DNA of 64,000 nt, taken from NCBI RefSeq assembly GCF_902459505.1, contig NC_047095.1, positions 119,289,380-119,353,379 of the forward strand, given 5' to 3'. The DNA is from Geotrypetes seraphini. Lineage: Eukaryota; Chordata; Amphibia; Gymnophiona; Dermophiidae. Of this stretch, positions 10,056 through 22,119 are shown piece by piece (the stretch's first letter is position 1; every line of letters starts with the position of its first letter). A program made the translations under genes and the position numbers. Under the pieces are notes generated by a model that was given only the letters and a program-made list of their open reading frames with translations, made no database searches and had not been told where the DNA came from.

Positions 10056-13000
10056 ATGTCTCCCCCACGCAGACATGTGTGGAGGCTGCGGCGACGGTTA
10101 ATGCTGACGGCCTTCCTCCTCATCTTATGCCTCCTGATGCTGGGTTTTATGCAGTGGTTCCTCTCTAATGCTTTGGTACAGCAATCAATGAGTCGGGAGT
10201 CGGCTTTTAATCCCAGGCATACTACGGTCCATGTTACGAGTGAACACAGTGATATCAGCACCCTTCAGGAGCCACCACAAGAGAATGAAGGGCCCATGGG
10301 CTGCCTTCCTGGCTACTATTCTGCTGCTGAGCTCCAGCCCCGCTTCCAGCGGCCTCGCCAAGATGCCTCATCCCCTGGCGCAGGGGGAAGCGGATACCGG
10401 GTGTCAGATCTGACAGCAGAAGATGAGATGGAGCTGAAAATGGGCTATGTAAAGTATAACTTGAATGCCTTTGTCAGTGATCGTATCTCTCTGCATCGGG
10501 ACCTCGGACCAGATACCAGACCCCCTAAGTAAGATGGGAACAAAACTGTGTGGTGTACAGTTCTTTATCGTGTGCTTCTTGCTTTCCTGTCATGCCCCCC
10601 TTTCATTTCTACACAGAGCTTAGCTTTCTTATAGATGCCATCTAAGGTTACTAGCAAGTAGAGAATGACATGGTGAGTGTTACACTTGAGGGTAGCTGCA
10701 GGTAACCCGCCAAAACAGGGATGAAAACAACCCTGGTTGCTTCGGGTACGTGGACAAGGCCATTCACCGCCCCATGGAGCGGTGAATGGCCTTGTCCCTG
10801 CAGTCAACGCACGCAAAATACTTCATAAATCTGATCGCGTGGTCTGCATCTCCCTCCCTTCCTTGCCTTTACCTTCGCTGGTGAATTTCCTCTTAACAAG
10901 CAGCCGGAGCATTTCCTGAAGTAGCTTGCGGCTGACCAGCTGCCTGAAACTTCTTTAACGCAACCGGAAACAGGAAATTGCGTCGTAGCAGAGAAGTTTC
11001 AGGCAGCCGGCCAGCCAAATGCGACTTAAGGAAATGCTCCGGCTGCTTGTTAAGAGGAAAATCGCCAGCGAAGGTAAAAGCAATGAGAGATGCACGGACC
11101 GCAGAGGGAGGGAGTGGGGCTGCTGTTGGACATAGGAGCAGAGAATCTTGACGCAGGACAGTAACAGAAACAGAAAGGAAATTATGTACATGGAGGCATA
11201 GGGAAAGAGACAAAGGGGAGATACATGGTGACGGTATATGTACACAGGGAGTATACAGATACAGAAGGAAGATTATTAGAAATGGGGAAAATAGGAACAC
11301 AGAAGGGAGAGTTTGTAGATGGGATCATATGGTTTGTGAGGATGGGATGGGGACAATTTCCCCCCCCCCACCCCCAGTGTCATTCTCTATTAGCGAACCT
11401 TATTAGTAGAAACAAGTCTGAGCTGGCTCTGGTTTGTCCCATCACCTCTATAAATTTGTAGACCTAGTTGATGAGCAGTAAATACATAACCCAGAATGCA
11501 ATGGGGCAATATCAGGACTTTTTGTAATCCTGCTTAACCAAGTATTGGTCCTAAACACATGTGTTTTGACTCGCACCTTTAATCCTCTTTGCTGAGGTTA
11601 TGGTTAGACTACAGACTCCATTTCTAGGTCTAATGTCCAAAAGTCATATGGGGGGGGGGGTGTTGACAAGCCTGAGCAGTTGAAGTAATAACTAGTGAGA
11701 AAATGAAGGGGTTGGTCTTAATCCATCTATTCTAGAACTACCTACTGTATTTGACTTATCTTGCTTGAAACTTGGGACTTGTCAAGGAGAACCAGTTAAT
11801 CGGAGACTGAAGTGGTGGCTTGACAGCAAACTTCATGCAGCTTAAAAGGTGGTTTTAACAACAAAGGCAAGGACAGAGATAGGTCACGCCATCCGCATTG
11901 GGGGTAAGATTTCATAGTAGCTCTAACCACTGCCACACAGTCCCACACATGATTCTCTGGGTTTAGCTGCAGGAGACACTGGCTGAGAGCAATGGATGGA
12001 GTAATGTGGTGGTTGTGGTCTTTCCATGCCTCTAGTGAACCCCTGAGACAGTCCTTTATAGCTTATGATTTTACTTTCTGCTGTAAACATAACCTACTCC
12101 TCTTGTCCCCTCTCTTGAAAGGTGTTTGGCAAAGAAGTTCATGCGCTGTCCGGCCCTGTCCCCCGTCAGTGTGATCATCATCTTCCACAATGAGGCCTTC
12201 TCAACTCTGCTGCGTACAGTCCACAGTGTCCTCTACACTGTACCCCGCTTTCTCTTGCATGAGATAATCCTTGTAGACGATGCCAGTACCAATGGTAAGC
12301 CACCCCCACAATGGACGTGTTATTTTGGAGAGGGGCTATAGCATCAGATGCATGGGAGCCATAGGGAACCGTCTCGCCCTTCCCCCCCAACACACTTTGG
12401 TTTGACTTCCATGGTAGTTTGCTTTCTAAACTAAGCCTCAAGTTTATATACTGCATCATCTCCACGGATGTTGTGGAGCTCGGCACGGTTTACAAGAACC
12501 TAAAATATAGGAAGAGAAGGAAAAGTTTACATGAGTATATATATATATGCCAGGTTTTCAGTTGCTTGCGGAATAATTGGAGGGAGGCCAGGTTCTGCAG
12601 CGGGGTAGGTGGGGGAAATGTCTATTCCTCAGTTGACTACATGAATAATTTCATACCCCTTGGCTTTTTGTTCATCTCTGGAAATGGCCATCCCAGCTAA
12701 ATTAATATTAACGGTGGCTCTTCAGCCAGATAAAGCATGGATTTTGAGATTATTCTTTAAAAATACACAAGGAATTTCTTGGATTTAAAATTCAGATGTT
12801 TCCCGATCTATCACGTGAGACGCAGAAGCATTAACGTGAGTTTCTTCTAAAACAAGATGCCTTAGCTTTAGGGGCTACATTCTATTTAAGACATCCTTAT
12901 AAGTGTATAGTGTGTCACCGTGAAATTAAATGTGCTTTCTGGGTGAACCTTTTCAACTAACTACCTTGTCACTATCCCGTTTGAGAAAAAATCTTTAGCT

Positions 13001-16000
13001 CTTTAGATTGATTTAGGCATTAGCTCTCGGCTCTACAGCCTCAATATACTTTGAATAATTGGTTATTTCATCTTGGATCCCATTAGAGAACTTGAGTAAA
13101 GCATGTATACTTTTTTTCTTATTGTTAGTGTTAACATTTAATGGAAATTTTTTTCATACGTTTAATTTTCTGTACAAGTTATGATTTATTTAAGTTCAAA
13201 AATTATAGATTAAAAAAAAGGTAAATGGTTACCAGACACAATAGTGTAGTTTAAAACATCAAGGCCTTGGGAGTTCTTGGCGTCCTAACTGGTAGGGTAC
13301 CAAACCAAGAATTTGCCCAAATTACAAGTGACTGGCCATTTTTTATTGGGTTTGACATCACTTAACCCTTTCAGGACCATAAGGATCGTAGGCCAATTTT
13401 TGTGGTTTTGACGACATTTTTATGGTAAAAAGGGCTTGCAGATGCCAAAAAATTGATTTTTTTTGTGAAATATCATTTTTTAAAAAAAAAATCACACTTC
13501 TGGCTTATGGACAGTATGGCAAGTGAATCTTCTCGTCAATCTGGCAACGACGCTAATGAATGAATGTCGAAACCAGTTTGTTTACATAAAGGCAGTATCA
13601 TATGGAATCCGTACATATCAAATTTAGAACTGTAGACTATCCCAATCAAAATTTATAGGATTTTAAAGTTATGGGACAAATATGTCCCTTGGTCCTGAAA
13701 GGGTTAAGGAAACAAATAGACATACATAATTGGTACATCTTCATTAAGGTCCAGTGTTAAAACTGCATACTCCAGCATTGTTCTGTTGGTTTGAAGTCGT
13801 ATGGTTTCTTAAATCTTATTTAATTAGTAATCTTCCCTAGCAATAGTAATGACTTAGAACACCCCTTAGCATGTGATAACTGTTTCAGTGTATTGCACAG
13901 CTTGTAACGTTCATTTAGGGTACACTGATCTTGTTCCTATTCCCTAGGACATAAGTATTTCTATTAAAAAAAAAAACCCAACAAAAACTAACACTTGCCA
14001 GAAATACTAACAAAGCAATATCCTCTTACTGTAAGTCTGAAGCATTTCTCTATCCTTCAGCTTTCATATTTCTATTTATACATACATTTATATAGTCTGT
14101 CTTCAGATATCCCAGGCAAGGAGTGTCTGTTCCATATTAGGAACAGTTGTATCAACTTGTTTCCTTAGGTGCAGTAAGCCCATAATGGGCTGGATCCCCT
14201 GTATTGCACACAGGATAGGTCCCTGTTGCAATTCTAAAGCATAGTTGCTTAACCCAGTCCACAGTACACTTATCCTGTTGGGTTTTCAGGACAAGGAGAA
14301 GATGACTGACCTACTGCACTTTTTTTTTTTTTTTTTTTACCTGGGTGGACCAAGATCCAGGGTGTCCATGTTACAGGTGCCCCTAAGCCTGCTTAAAGCT
14401 GAAGGAGATGCAACCTGATGGTGGGCTTTGGGGGCTCCTTCCCAAGTTTCTGCCCAGGGACCTCCAATATTCCCATTGCTGTTCAGGCTATGGGTCCCAC
14501 CCCATTCTGCTATCTATGTTCAGGTTGCATTTGGAACAAGAACTAGACCATTCTTAATCCTAGAGAAAGTGGAGGGTGTGTGTGTAGAACTTGGTGAATC
14601 TGCAATTAAACAGATCAGAGTGGAAATGGATGTAAGCCTGCAACTAGAAGCCAAGAGCTGTTGTAGGGTAAATTTAGGATTAGCCTAGCCAGGGGTGCCC
14701 AACCTTGGTCCTCAAGAACCACAACCCATTCAGGGTTTCAGGATTTCTTAATACATATGCATGGCATTGTATGCATATTCATAGGGGAAATCCTGAAAAC
14801 CTGACTGGGCAAGGGCCAAAGTTGGACACCCATAACCTAGGTCAGGGGGTTGTCAACCCAGGCCTCATGACTCCCAGTCGGAGTTCCAGAATACTCAACT
14901 AATGTATATGAGACATTTGCAAACAGTCTTTGTATGCAAATTCATTTCACATATCCTAAAAACCTGCCTGGGTTGAGAACCCTTGGCCTAGACTAACCCA
15001 ATAGTGTGCTCCATTGGGAGGTACTATGTATTGGTTCTGATGAAGGTTTTGGTGGGGGATGGGGTGCTCCTGTTTTTCCTGTCTACAGAGGACTTGAAGA
15101 AAACACTGGATGAGTATGTGAAACAGCTGCAGGTGGTGAGGGTCCTACGGCAGCTAGAAAGGAAGGGGCTGGTAGGTGCCAGGTTGCTGGGAGCTGAGCA
15201 GGCCAAAGCAGATGTACTGGTCTTCCTGGATGCCCATTGTGAGTAGAGGGCCCATCAGAGGTGAAATTGGTTTGAGGGAGCACAGGAATAGCTGGAACCA
15301 GGAGGGGAGCACTTGGTCAAGGAAACGTGACACTGCACTTGGAGGTGACTTAGTGGTGGTGGTTTAGGCATTCAATAGCACGTGTGATAGTCTCACAAGA
15401 GGTGCCCTGGTACTTGGCATTCCTTCCCCCTCCCATTTCAGACTTCAAGGGTACCTACATCTCCTCTCACCTGTAGGCGAGTGCTGGCCAGGGTGGTTGG
15501 AACCACTTCTGGAACGGATCGCTTTGGACAACACCCTTGTTGTGAGTCCCAACATTGCCTCCATCGACCTGCATAGCTTCCAGTTTGAGCAGCCTGTCCC
15601 CAAGCCCTTGATCCATTCCCGTGGAATCTTTGACTGGTCATTGGTGTTCATGTATGAGCCCCTGCCCCAAGCCCTAGAAGACATGCGGACTGATAAGACT
15701 CAGCCCTTCTCGTAAGTGACACCATACACTCGCCCACTATCTCTGCTGCTCTGCTTAATTCTTGTGGGCAGGGACTTGACAGCTTTCTCTTTGTGTATCC
15801 AGAACACCAACCATAGCTGGGGGACTGTTTGCTATCTCCAAAGCCTTCTTCCAGCACATTGGGACCTATGATCCAGGCATGCAAATCTGGGGAGGCGAGC
15901 ATTTGGAAATGTCTTTTAGGGTAAGAGGCATGGGAAGTGGGAGCAGGCTGCATGCCTGTTATGGTGTTATCGCAGCAGATGGGAGGGATTATGTAGGAGG

Positions 16001-19000
16001 GTCAAGTCTTTTCAAAAGATGTTCTTCTTCAGGTATGGATGTGTGGAGGAAAGCTGGAGATTGTGCCTTGCTCGGTGGTGGGTCACGTCTTCCGCAATCG
16101 GATCCCTCACAGCTTCCCTGAGGGAAGGTCGGTATCACGAAACCTGGTACGACTGGCCGAGGTTTGGATGGATGAATACAAGGTGCTGTTCTATAACAGG
16201 GATATGGATGCTGCCCGTATAGTAAAAGAGGTAAAACTTGAGCTTTTGTGTTAAAGCCTCCTTCCCTCCTCTCTCCCCTCCCCCCCCCTCATTGTGTAGA
16301 AGACCATAGCTGGATTAGGTTCATGTATTGGGTATAGTAGAAAACTCTTAGTTGAGGGGAGGAAATGGGGGAACAGAAACCAAATTCCTGACTATTTCTG
16401 AGCTAGTTGGGAGAGGCCAAAGCCCCAGTGGCCTACTCCATTTTGCTGAGGCCTGACTGGCTGTTTGTTTTTTTGTGTTCGTTTTGTTCCTCTTGTCCAG
16501 AAGTCATACGGGGACCTGAGCCAGAGACATCAGTTGCGAGAGTGGCTAGGTTGTAAATCTTTCAGCTGGTACATGAACACCGTATGCTCGTATTGCTTTG
16601 TCCCAGAATTCAACCCACGCTTTCATGGAGCTGTAAGTACTCTAGGCCTTCTGTATAAGGAGATGTTTAGTGGTGGACAGCTGGGCAGACTGTTTTTATG
16701 GCGCTGTGAGCTCATGAGTTGCCAATTAAGTCTCTTAATGCCTTAAATTTTTCTTGATGTTTTATAATTGAAACCTTTAGAGCAGTGTCTCAAACTTTCT
16801 CAAGCCAGGATACTCTTCTCTTCTCTCCTCATTCTTCCCCCCAAATGTGACATTTCTCCCTTTCTCTCATCACTCACTCTGTAACAATTTTCTTTCCTTC
16901 TTCCCTCCCCCAAACCCACTCACAGCTAATATACTCTCTCCATCCATCATCTAACCCTTCCCTTCTACCAGGTCCAGCAGTACTTCTCTCTAGCGGCAGG
17001 TCAATGTATGCTTTTAACTTGGTCACACAACTGCTGCTAGGACTAATTTAGACAGTTTCATCTGGGAGCCTCGGGACCTTTGCTAGGCCTGCCTGTTTCA
17101 ATGATGTAACTTCTCTTTCGTCAAGGTGGGTCAGCCTAGCAAAGGCCCTGGGAGCCTTGGGGCCTTTGCTAGGCCTGCCTGTTTCGATGATGTAACTTCC
17201 TCTTTCGTCAAGGCAGGCCGGCCTAGTAAAGGCCCCGAGGCTCCCAGATGAAACCACATCTAAATTAATCCTAGCAGCAGGCCCTACTGGTGTTGCCTCT
17301 TGCAGCGAGAGGCAAGACAGCTGGCCTCTGCTTCTCTTCCTCAATGTGCCGCAGCACACACTTTGCAATACACTGCTCTAGAGCATTGCTATCTAGTTCT
17401 GAAAGGGTGTACTTAACAGGGCTGTCCTGAGTGGTACAGCCACATAGTATGCTAGGAGGCTTGTTAGCACAGGGTACAATTCAGGCTCCAGATGCTCCAA
17501 ATACTTGAAGAGCTGAGTCTGTATCTAAATATACAAGCCACAGGCAAGACAAAGCAGAAGTATTAAGTGTATAAAATCTGAAAATGCAAAACCTTTCTTC
17601 GATGGCAAAGGTCTCATTGGGAGGGGTTTAAACTTGGCACCCCTCTTCTCTAAAGAGCACCTTAACTTGGGTGCTGGTAAGTGCCCTACCAGTGATTAAA
17701 TTGAAATAAAAAATGCTGTTAAGAGGATTTGAATACAATTCAAGGTGCCTAAAAAAGCACTGGAATAGCACTTCTGGAGGTGCTTCTTAGTGGCCCACAG
17801 CACTGTGGGCATGGCTGGGGTTACCAGACATCCAGAATTTACCAGACATGCCCTACTTTTGGTAGCTTGAGGATCAGTGGCTGGGCCCATTTATACTCTG
17901 ATTCTTCCCTCTCCTTAAATAGTAGCAAGATTCCAGAATCTCAAAGAGGAAGCAAGATTCTGTCCCTGTGCTACTCTTTAGGGTTCCAGAATTTATCCCA
18001 TTAATCTCTGCGGGAAACAATCCTGTGTCTTGCCCTTAATTTCTTCTACACCAGTATTCAATGTAAGGCTTGAGGGTCAGTGGCTAGGCCCATTCAGTCT
18101 CTGATTCTTCTCTATCTCAAAGAATGACACAGGGATGGTTTTCATAGTTCAAAAACAAAGGCCTATGCTCCGTAAGGACTCGGGCTATATACTGCCCTGA
18201 ACAGGCTAAAGGGGGTCCACTTGTGCTCAATCCTTCAGTCACTATCTATAACAAAGGAAGCATATAATTATATTGGAATTTCTGCATAGCCTCTTCAGTA
18301 TCTCAGAAGCAAAAGGCAGAAAAGTTAATCGCAGAGAAACCAAGAGCTTTATTGGTCTCCCCCACCTTATGTTACAAATGAGCCAGAACAGACTTGACTT
18401 CTAACACTGCAAGGCAGTATAACCCCAGCCCATGATTGCTGCAGCAACTGGAGTGTGGGGGAAAAGGGAGCAGTATGTATAGGGGCACATGGCACCTTTA
18501 GAATGGTTAACATCAATATGGTTGGAGTTGAATTCCGTGGCAGCTCAATTGACATCTTCCACCTGGGGACTTCAAAACTGGTTGTGATGCCTTTCTGTGG
18601 GTGGGGGTCTTCAAGACAACAGCAGGCCTGCTGTATGTCAAATTACCAGGCTGGTGACACTTTCCCCAATGCTCAGTTCTAAACCCCTGGGCAACCTGCT
18701 CCTTTTCTTTTAAATTCATTTTATTTTTTTTAACTAGGTCCTGAACAGAGGTTTGAAGATGTGCCTAGATGTCGGCGAGTTAGTTGATGGAAAGGCTCAA
18801 GTAGGCCTAAGGAAATGCCATGGAAATCCAGTTATGCAGGTAAGAAGGGGGCTTCTATGTGTGTAGTTAAGGGGGGGAAGGTACATGTCTGTAGTAAGGG
18901 CCAGATCTGATCTACCTAGGGTAGGGGTGGGCAGCCAAAAGTCAAGTCCATAACCCTGTTGGGTTTGGGGGTTACACAGTGGGAACACGAATGATACTGT

Positions 19001-21547
19001 TTACGTGCAAATAGCTGTAAATGCATTGAGGCATGTTTCCATTGTGGAAACCTCAAACCCAACAGGCTTATGGCCCTCAAGACTGTGGTAGGGTGGCAAT
19101 TACTCCTGGCATAATTCTCTGTGCACAGTTTGCAGATTCTGCAAGTTTATTTGACACTTAAACATTTTTGCTAATTTAAAATGAATTTCAGTACATATCG
19201 GTATTTTCATTAAATTTATACTAGAGAAAATCAAAGCGTTCAATTCACTTGGCCCTTTTTTTTTTTTTTTTTTTTTTTACTGAATGTTAACATTGCTCTA
19301 GCGCACATAGGAATTCTATGAGTGTCGGAGCATTTGGCACTCCAAGCTCCAGTAGAAACCGCTATCATGGCGTAGTAAAAGGGGGGAGCTGGTGATCTAG
19401 CAAAAGAAATTGATCAGTGTAAAACTTTCTGCATCTCTAGTTGGAGACGGCATTTATATAACTGAAGGCTAGGCTACATTCTACAAAAAAACAGGTCCCT
19501 GGGGGAACTTCCAACCAGAGATTAGGGGGAAATGCACTTTGGATGACTCTTTTGGAACCTCTTCATGTTCAACTGGTCACAAAGCTGGTAAAAGCCAATA
19601 ACCATTTAATGGTGTCCTCCCTCCATCCCTCTTTCTTGGAATTCCTCAAACCCTAATACCACCAGATCCTCCCACAAATTAAAACTATCCTTCCCCTCAC
19701 TAAAAGGCATTTCCCACACAGGAAAGCTAGGGACCTCCCTCCACTTCAAAATCACTGAGCTCTGGAACAACCTTACCTCCCCTCTTCGGAACTTGAGCTC
19801 TCCAAGTTTTCCGCAAACATCTGAAAACCTGGCTTTTCTCAAATCTAAGTCTCCCTCCGACTTAGGAATCGAGGAAACTTATCTTGGCATACCAAGTCCT
19901 CTAAATTGTCTTCACTCTTCTACCTCTAACCCTCTGTAGTTCCTTCCTATTTCTCCTACTGTAAACCACATCAAGCTCTACGAACGTGGAGATGATGCGG
20001 TATACAAACCTAAGGATTAAATTAGATTAGAAATAGCTTGAACTGGTCACATAGAAGCCATTTACTCCATCAAGGTTTTTAAAAAGTGCTATACAATTAA
20101 GTTTCTCTTAAACCCAATGATTTGATATTTGACCAGTTTGTAGAAGTTGTGCTGATATAGCAGGGGTCTGGATTTTAGTTTTTGCTTCAGTATAATCCAA
20201 TTAATAAAAATACAGATTACCACCCCCTATCTCCCTCATCCCTATTCTCCCCAGCCAGCACTTCTCACTCACTCCCCCATTGTCCCCAATCCATCCTGTA
20301 TATCTTGGATGCTGCTGTTAGCCTACAGAGCAGGCGGGAAGGTTGCTTTTCCTCTACTGCAGTCTTTCCTGAAGAAAGAAGTGACGTCTAGGGTGGGACC
20401 ATAGTAGAGGGAAGCCTGCAGAGCCCACGCTGGCTTCCCAATGATTTGGGCTACAGAGAAGTGCTGATCTGACTGGGCAGCAGGAGAGGAGGTTCAGAAA
20501 TTCAGCACAGAACACCAGTAATTCTGCATCCCTGGAGAATTCCACACAGAAGTAAATCTTCCTTCTCCTAATGCTGTCCTGATTTTTCCTCTCTCCAAAA
20601 TGTACTCTGCTGCTATGGCTCCCCTCGCACAAAGGAAATGAATCGGGGGCAATTGCTAAGTAACATTATGATGTGGCACAGAAGAGGTAGGGGAGAGATG
20701 CGAGACATAAGGCCAGGGTAGGAAATGAGAGCAGAACTTGGGGAAAGCAGGAAAGGGGAGATACTAGAGACTATGGGGGCAGGATGCATTAGGCCTTCAG
20801 CCCCCAAGGCAGGTCAATATTTACCTAGGGAAGGGGTAGGCAATTCAGTCAAGCCAGAGCCAGGTCAAGTTTTCAGGATATCCACAACAAATATGCATGA
20901 TAGATTTGCATCTCAAGGAGGCAGTGCATGCAAATCTATCTCGTACATAATCATTGTGGATATCCAAAAAACCTGACCTGGCTCTGGCTCTTGAGGACTG
21001 GAATTGCCTACCTCTGACCTAGGGTATGGATGCCCTCAGACAAGCCCTTCAAGACTTTTCCCTACAACGGTGCATGCCGACTAAACATTTCTGATTTTTC
21101 TTTTATAGTATTTTGAGTACACGTCCCTGAAGGAAATCCGGCACAACATCAACAGTGAGCTGTGTCTCAGTGTGGCACATCCTACCCTTACACTCGAACC
21201 TTGTGTGGCTCAGGGCGGAGAAAGAAATGTACCTCCACATCAAGCATTTTCATATGAGAAGGTACATGATATATGATTTCACCTCACATTGTAAATTACA
21301 AGATGGGGACAAATGGCCTTGCTCAAGGTCAGTCACCAGCTCAGCTGGGGCTTAGAATATACTAACTGCACCCACTCCTCATTATGGCTAATGTCTTCAT
21401 CTGCTGATCTTGTCTTTTCAGGACGGTCTGCTTAGGAGTCAGAAATTTGACCTGTGTATTGAGGTGCTGAACTACGCCCCGTTCCTGGCTTCCTGTGCCT
21501 TGGGCGAGTCCACACAGGTCTGGGCCTTCATCTCTGAGCTAGCATAG
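10056..21547 (+). CDS. GALNT6-like: Gene B: GALNT6-like GalNAc-transferase, 619 aa (type 2)
   Basis: Adds GalNAc from UDP-GalNAc to Ser/Thr of mucin-type proteins in the Golgi (family knowledge). Exons: 10056-10528, 12122-12294, 15089-15238, 15477-15711, 15803-15920, 16033-16230, 16501-16632, 18738-18839, 21109-21261, 21422-21547. All have GT-AG junctions and the frame is open throughout. Signal anchor is about residues 15-36, then a stem, then CLPGYY. Catalytic motifs: ILVDDAS, FLDAHCE (D263, H265, metal), WGGE (373-376), GHVFR (H401), EVWMDEYK. The lectin domain runs from about 494 with CLDVGE, CHG, QYFEY and QVW. GALNT6 rather than GALNT3 is favoured by QLRE, FSWY and CLPGYY. An upstream in-frame ATG at 10032 lies before the splice acceptor (exon starts 10046), so 10056 is the start. 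Oddities: His377 replaces the usual Asn after WGGE, Tyr325 replaces the usual Trp, and one codon is missing in exon 6 relative to C and D. Confidence 0.93.
10529..12121 (+). other. Gene B intron 1
   Basis: This 1.6-kb intron contains a hAT-type element (10659-11389) not found in C or D. The remaining sequence aligns with intron 1 of the other genes, including a relic of the SINE end near 11900-11950. Confidence 0.7.
10659..11389. mobile_element. Nonautonomous hAT-type element, gene B only
   Basis: Terminal repeats TAGAGAATGACA and TGTCATTCTCTA are flanked by 8-bp CTAGCAAG (10651-10658) and TTAGCGAA (11390-11397). Genes C (32432) and D (49678) are empty here. It has no transposase. Inside are a 19-bp perfect hairpin (10752-10770 with 10779-10797) and a larger inverted repeat (about 10872-10985 with 10975-11085). 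The flank duplications have diverged, so it is not very recent. Confidence 0.8.
12425..12545 (-). mobile_element. L2-like LINE 3' tail, minus strand
   Basis: The minus strand of TATACTGCATCATCTCCACG and GAGCTCGGCACGGTTTAC matches the 3' tail of the + strand LINE at 19960-20035 (GATGATGCGGTATACAAACC). It is a short fragment in gene B intron 2. Confidence 0.65.
12690..13235 (+). mobile_element. L1 ORF1 fragment in gene B intron 2
   Basis: Translated pieces ([43 protein letters not shown]) resemble the C-terminal part of vertebrate L1 ORF1 proteins. It carries stops and frame breaks. Genes C and D lack it at this place, so the insertion is private to B or was lost in the others. Confidence 0.7.
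13366..13703. mobile_element. piggyBac-type MITE, gene B only
   Basis: CCCTTTCAGGACCA at the left end and TGGTCCTGAAAGGG at the right end are flanked by TTAA on both sides (13362-13365 and 13704-13707). TTAA targets with CCC-type ends are the piggyBac signature. Gene D has the matching empty site CACTTAAGGAAAC near 50947-50959. It has no transposase ORF. Confidence 0.9.
14692..14995. repeat. Two adjacent foldback elements, gene B intron 2
   Basis: Two foldback elements of the ATATGCAT-centred family (about 14692-14818 and 14840-14990) sit just before exon 3. Paralogous copies lie at 35243-35555 in C and 52104-52458 in D, so both predate the gene duplications. Confidence 0.65.
16633..18737 (+). 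other. Gene B intron 7
   Basis: 2,105 bp long, against 265 bp in C and 936 bp in D. It holds the hAT-type element 16783-17375. The remainder aligns with D intron 7, with extra unassigned sequence near 17830-18360 including a partial duplication of a GGCTTGAGG...CAGTGGCTAGGCCCATT block. Confidence 0.6.
16783..17375. mobile_element. hAT-type element with internal palindrome, gene B only
   Basis: Starts CAGTGTCTCAAAC and ends ATACACTG, flanked by CTTTAGAG (16775-16782) and CTCTAGAG (17376-17383). The matching site in D (near 54260) is empty. Inside, about 17055-17250 holds a near-duplicate block (GCCTTTGCTAGGCCTGCCTG...) that also forms an imperfect inverted repeat. No transposase is visible. 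Confidence 0.8.
18918..19090. repeat. Foldback element FB-a, gene B copy
   Basis: Same element as at 145-262, with arms CCATAACCCTGTTGGGTTT and AAACCCAACAGGCTTATGG. Confidence 0.6.
19252..19386. repeat. MITE with CCCCCTTTTACT ends, gene B copy
   Basis: Paralogous to 402-519. The left end is expanded by a T run, and the right end reads GGCGTAGTAAAAGGGGGG. Confidence 0.6.
19605..20038 (+). mobile_element. L2-like LINE 3' fragment, gene B intron 8
   Basis: Carries the end of an ORF2 ([17 protein letters not shown], then [10 protein letters not shown]) and a tail reading GAGATGATGCGGTATACAAAC and ATTAGATTAG. It is 5'-truncated and absent from the other three genes at this place. Confidence 0.7.
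20831..21016. mobile_element. Foldback MITE at an ACCTAGGG site, gene B
   Basis: Arms run from GGGGTAGGCAATTC to GAATTGCCTACCTCTG, flanked by perfect ACCTAGGG duplications (20823-20830 and 21017-21024). A related element with the same right duplication is in gene C (39967-40130). Confidence 0.85.
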
Positions 21548-21764
21548 TGAAGAGGGGCCAGATGTGCTGGAAAATCTGCTGAATTATTCTTTTTAAGTCT
21601 CTAGAACAAACTAGTTTAAACACAATTTAAGATGCCAAATCGTAGGTTGGGGCTGTCAAAGGGAATGGGGATATAGTTGAAGACTGAAGCCTTTTTTTTT
21701 AATTGTTTCCTACCATGGCCTATTTTATATCCTGTAGCTAGGGCATCTGTTAGTCTGTTAAGGT

Positions 21765-21770
21765 AATAAA
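21765..21770 (+). terminator. Poly(A) signal of gene B
   Basis: AATAAA about 220 bp after the stop, in the GTAATAAAGCATATTG context shared by all four genes. Confidence 0.8.
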
Positions 21771-22119
21771 GCATATTGAAAAAATATTGATCTCAGCTAC
21801 TCTTTATTTCTCTTAAAGCTTCAAGCTTCATTTTTTTTCTAGAGCTTTTGGAAAAGGGAGTTCCTCTTAACTCGAATTTGTGTAGAGCATTTGAATCATG
21901 TCAAAAGGTGTGACTAGACTAGAAAATGTAACCTAATTCTACTAATGCCCAGCCAAACATCATATTGGTGGTCTTTTTTTTTTTTTTTTTTAATTTTGTT
22001 AGGCTTTCCAAAGGGAATAGTAATGCATAGCTGTGGTTCTCAGGTAGAACTACAGCCTTACTTCAACTGAAGGCTCCAAAGGCTAGTCACTTGTGTGCCA
22101 AAACTTGCTGCTTTACTTT

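Larger units (their letters stand above)
18840..21108 (+). other. Gene B intron 8
   Basis: Aligns with intron 8 of the other genes. It holds the ancestral FB-a foldback (18918-19090), the CCCCCTTTTACT MITE (19252-19386), an L2-like LINE (19605-20038) and a foldback MITE (20831-21016). Confidence 0.7.

Noticed and set aside
17048-17368. 106-codon minus-strand frame in gene B intron 7
   Set aside because: It lies across the palindromic core of a hAT-type element and repeats itself (RPA..LDERG); not a gene.
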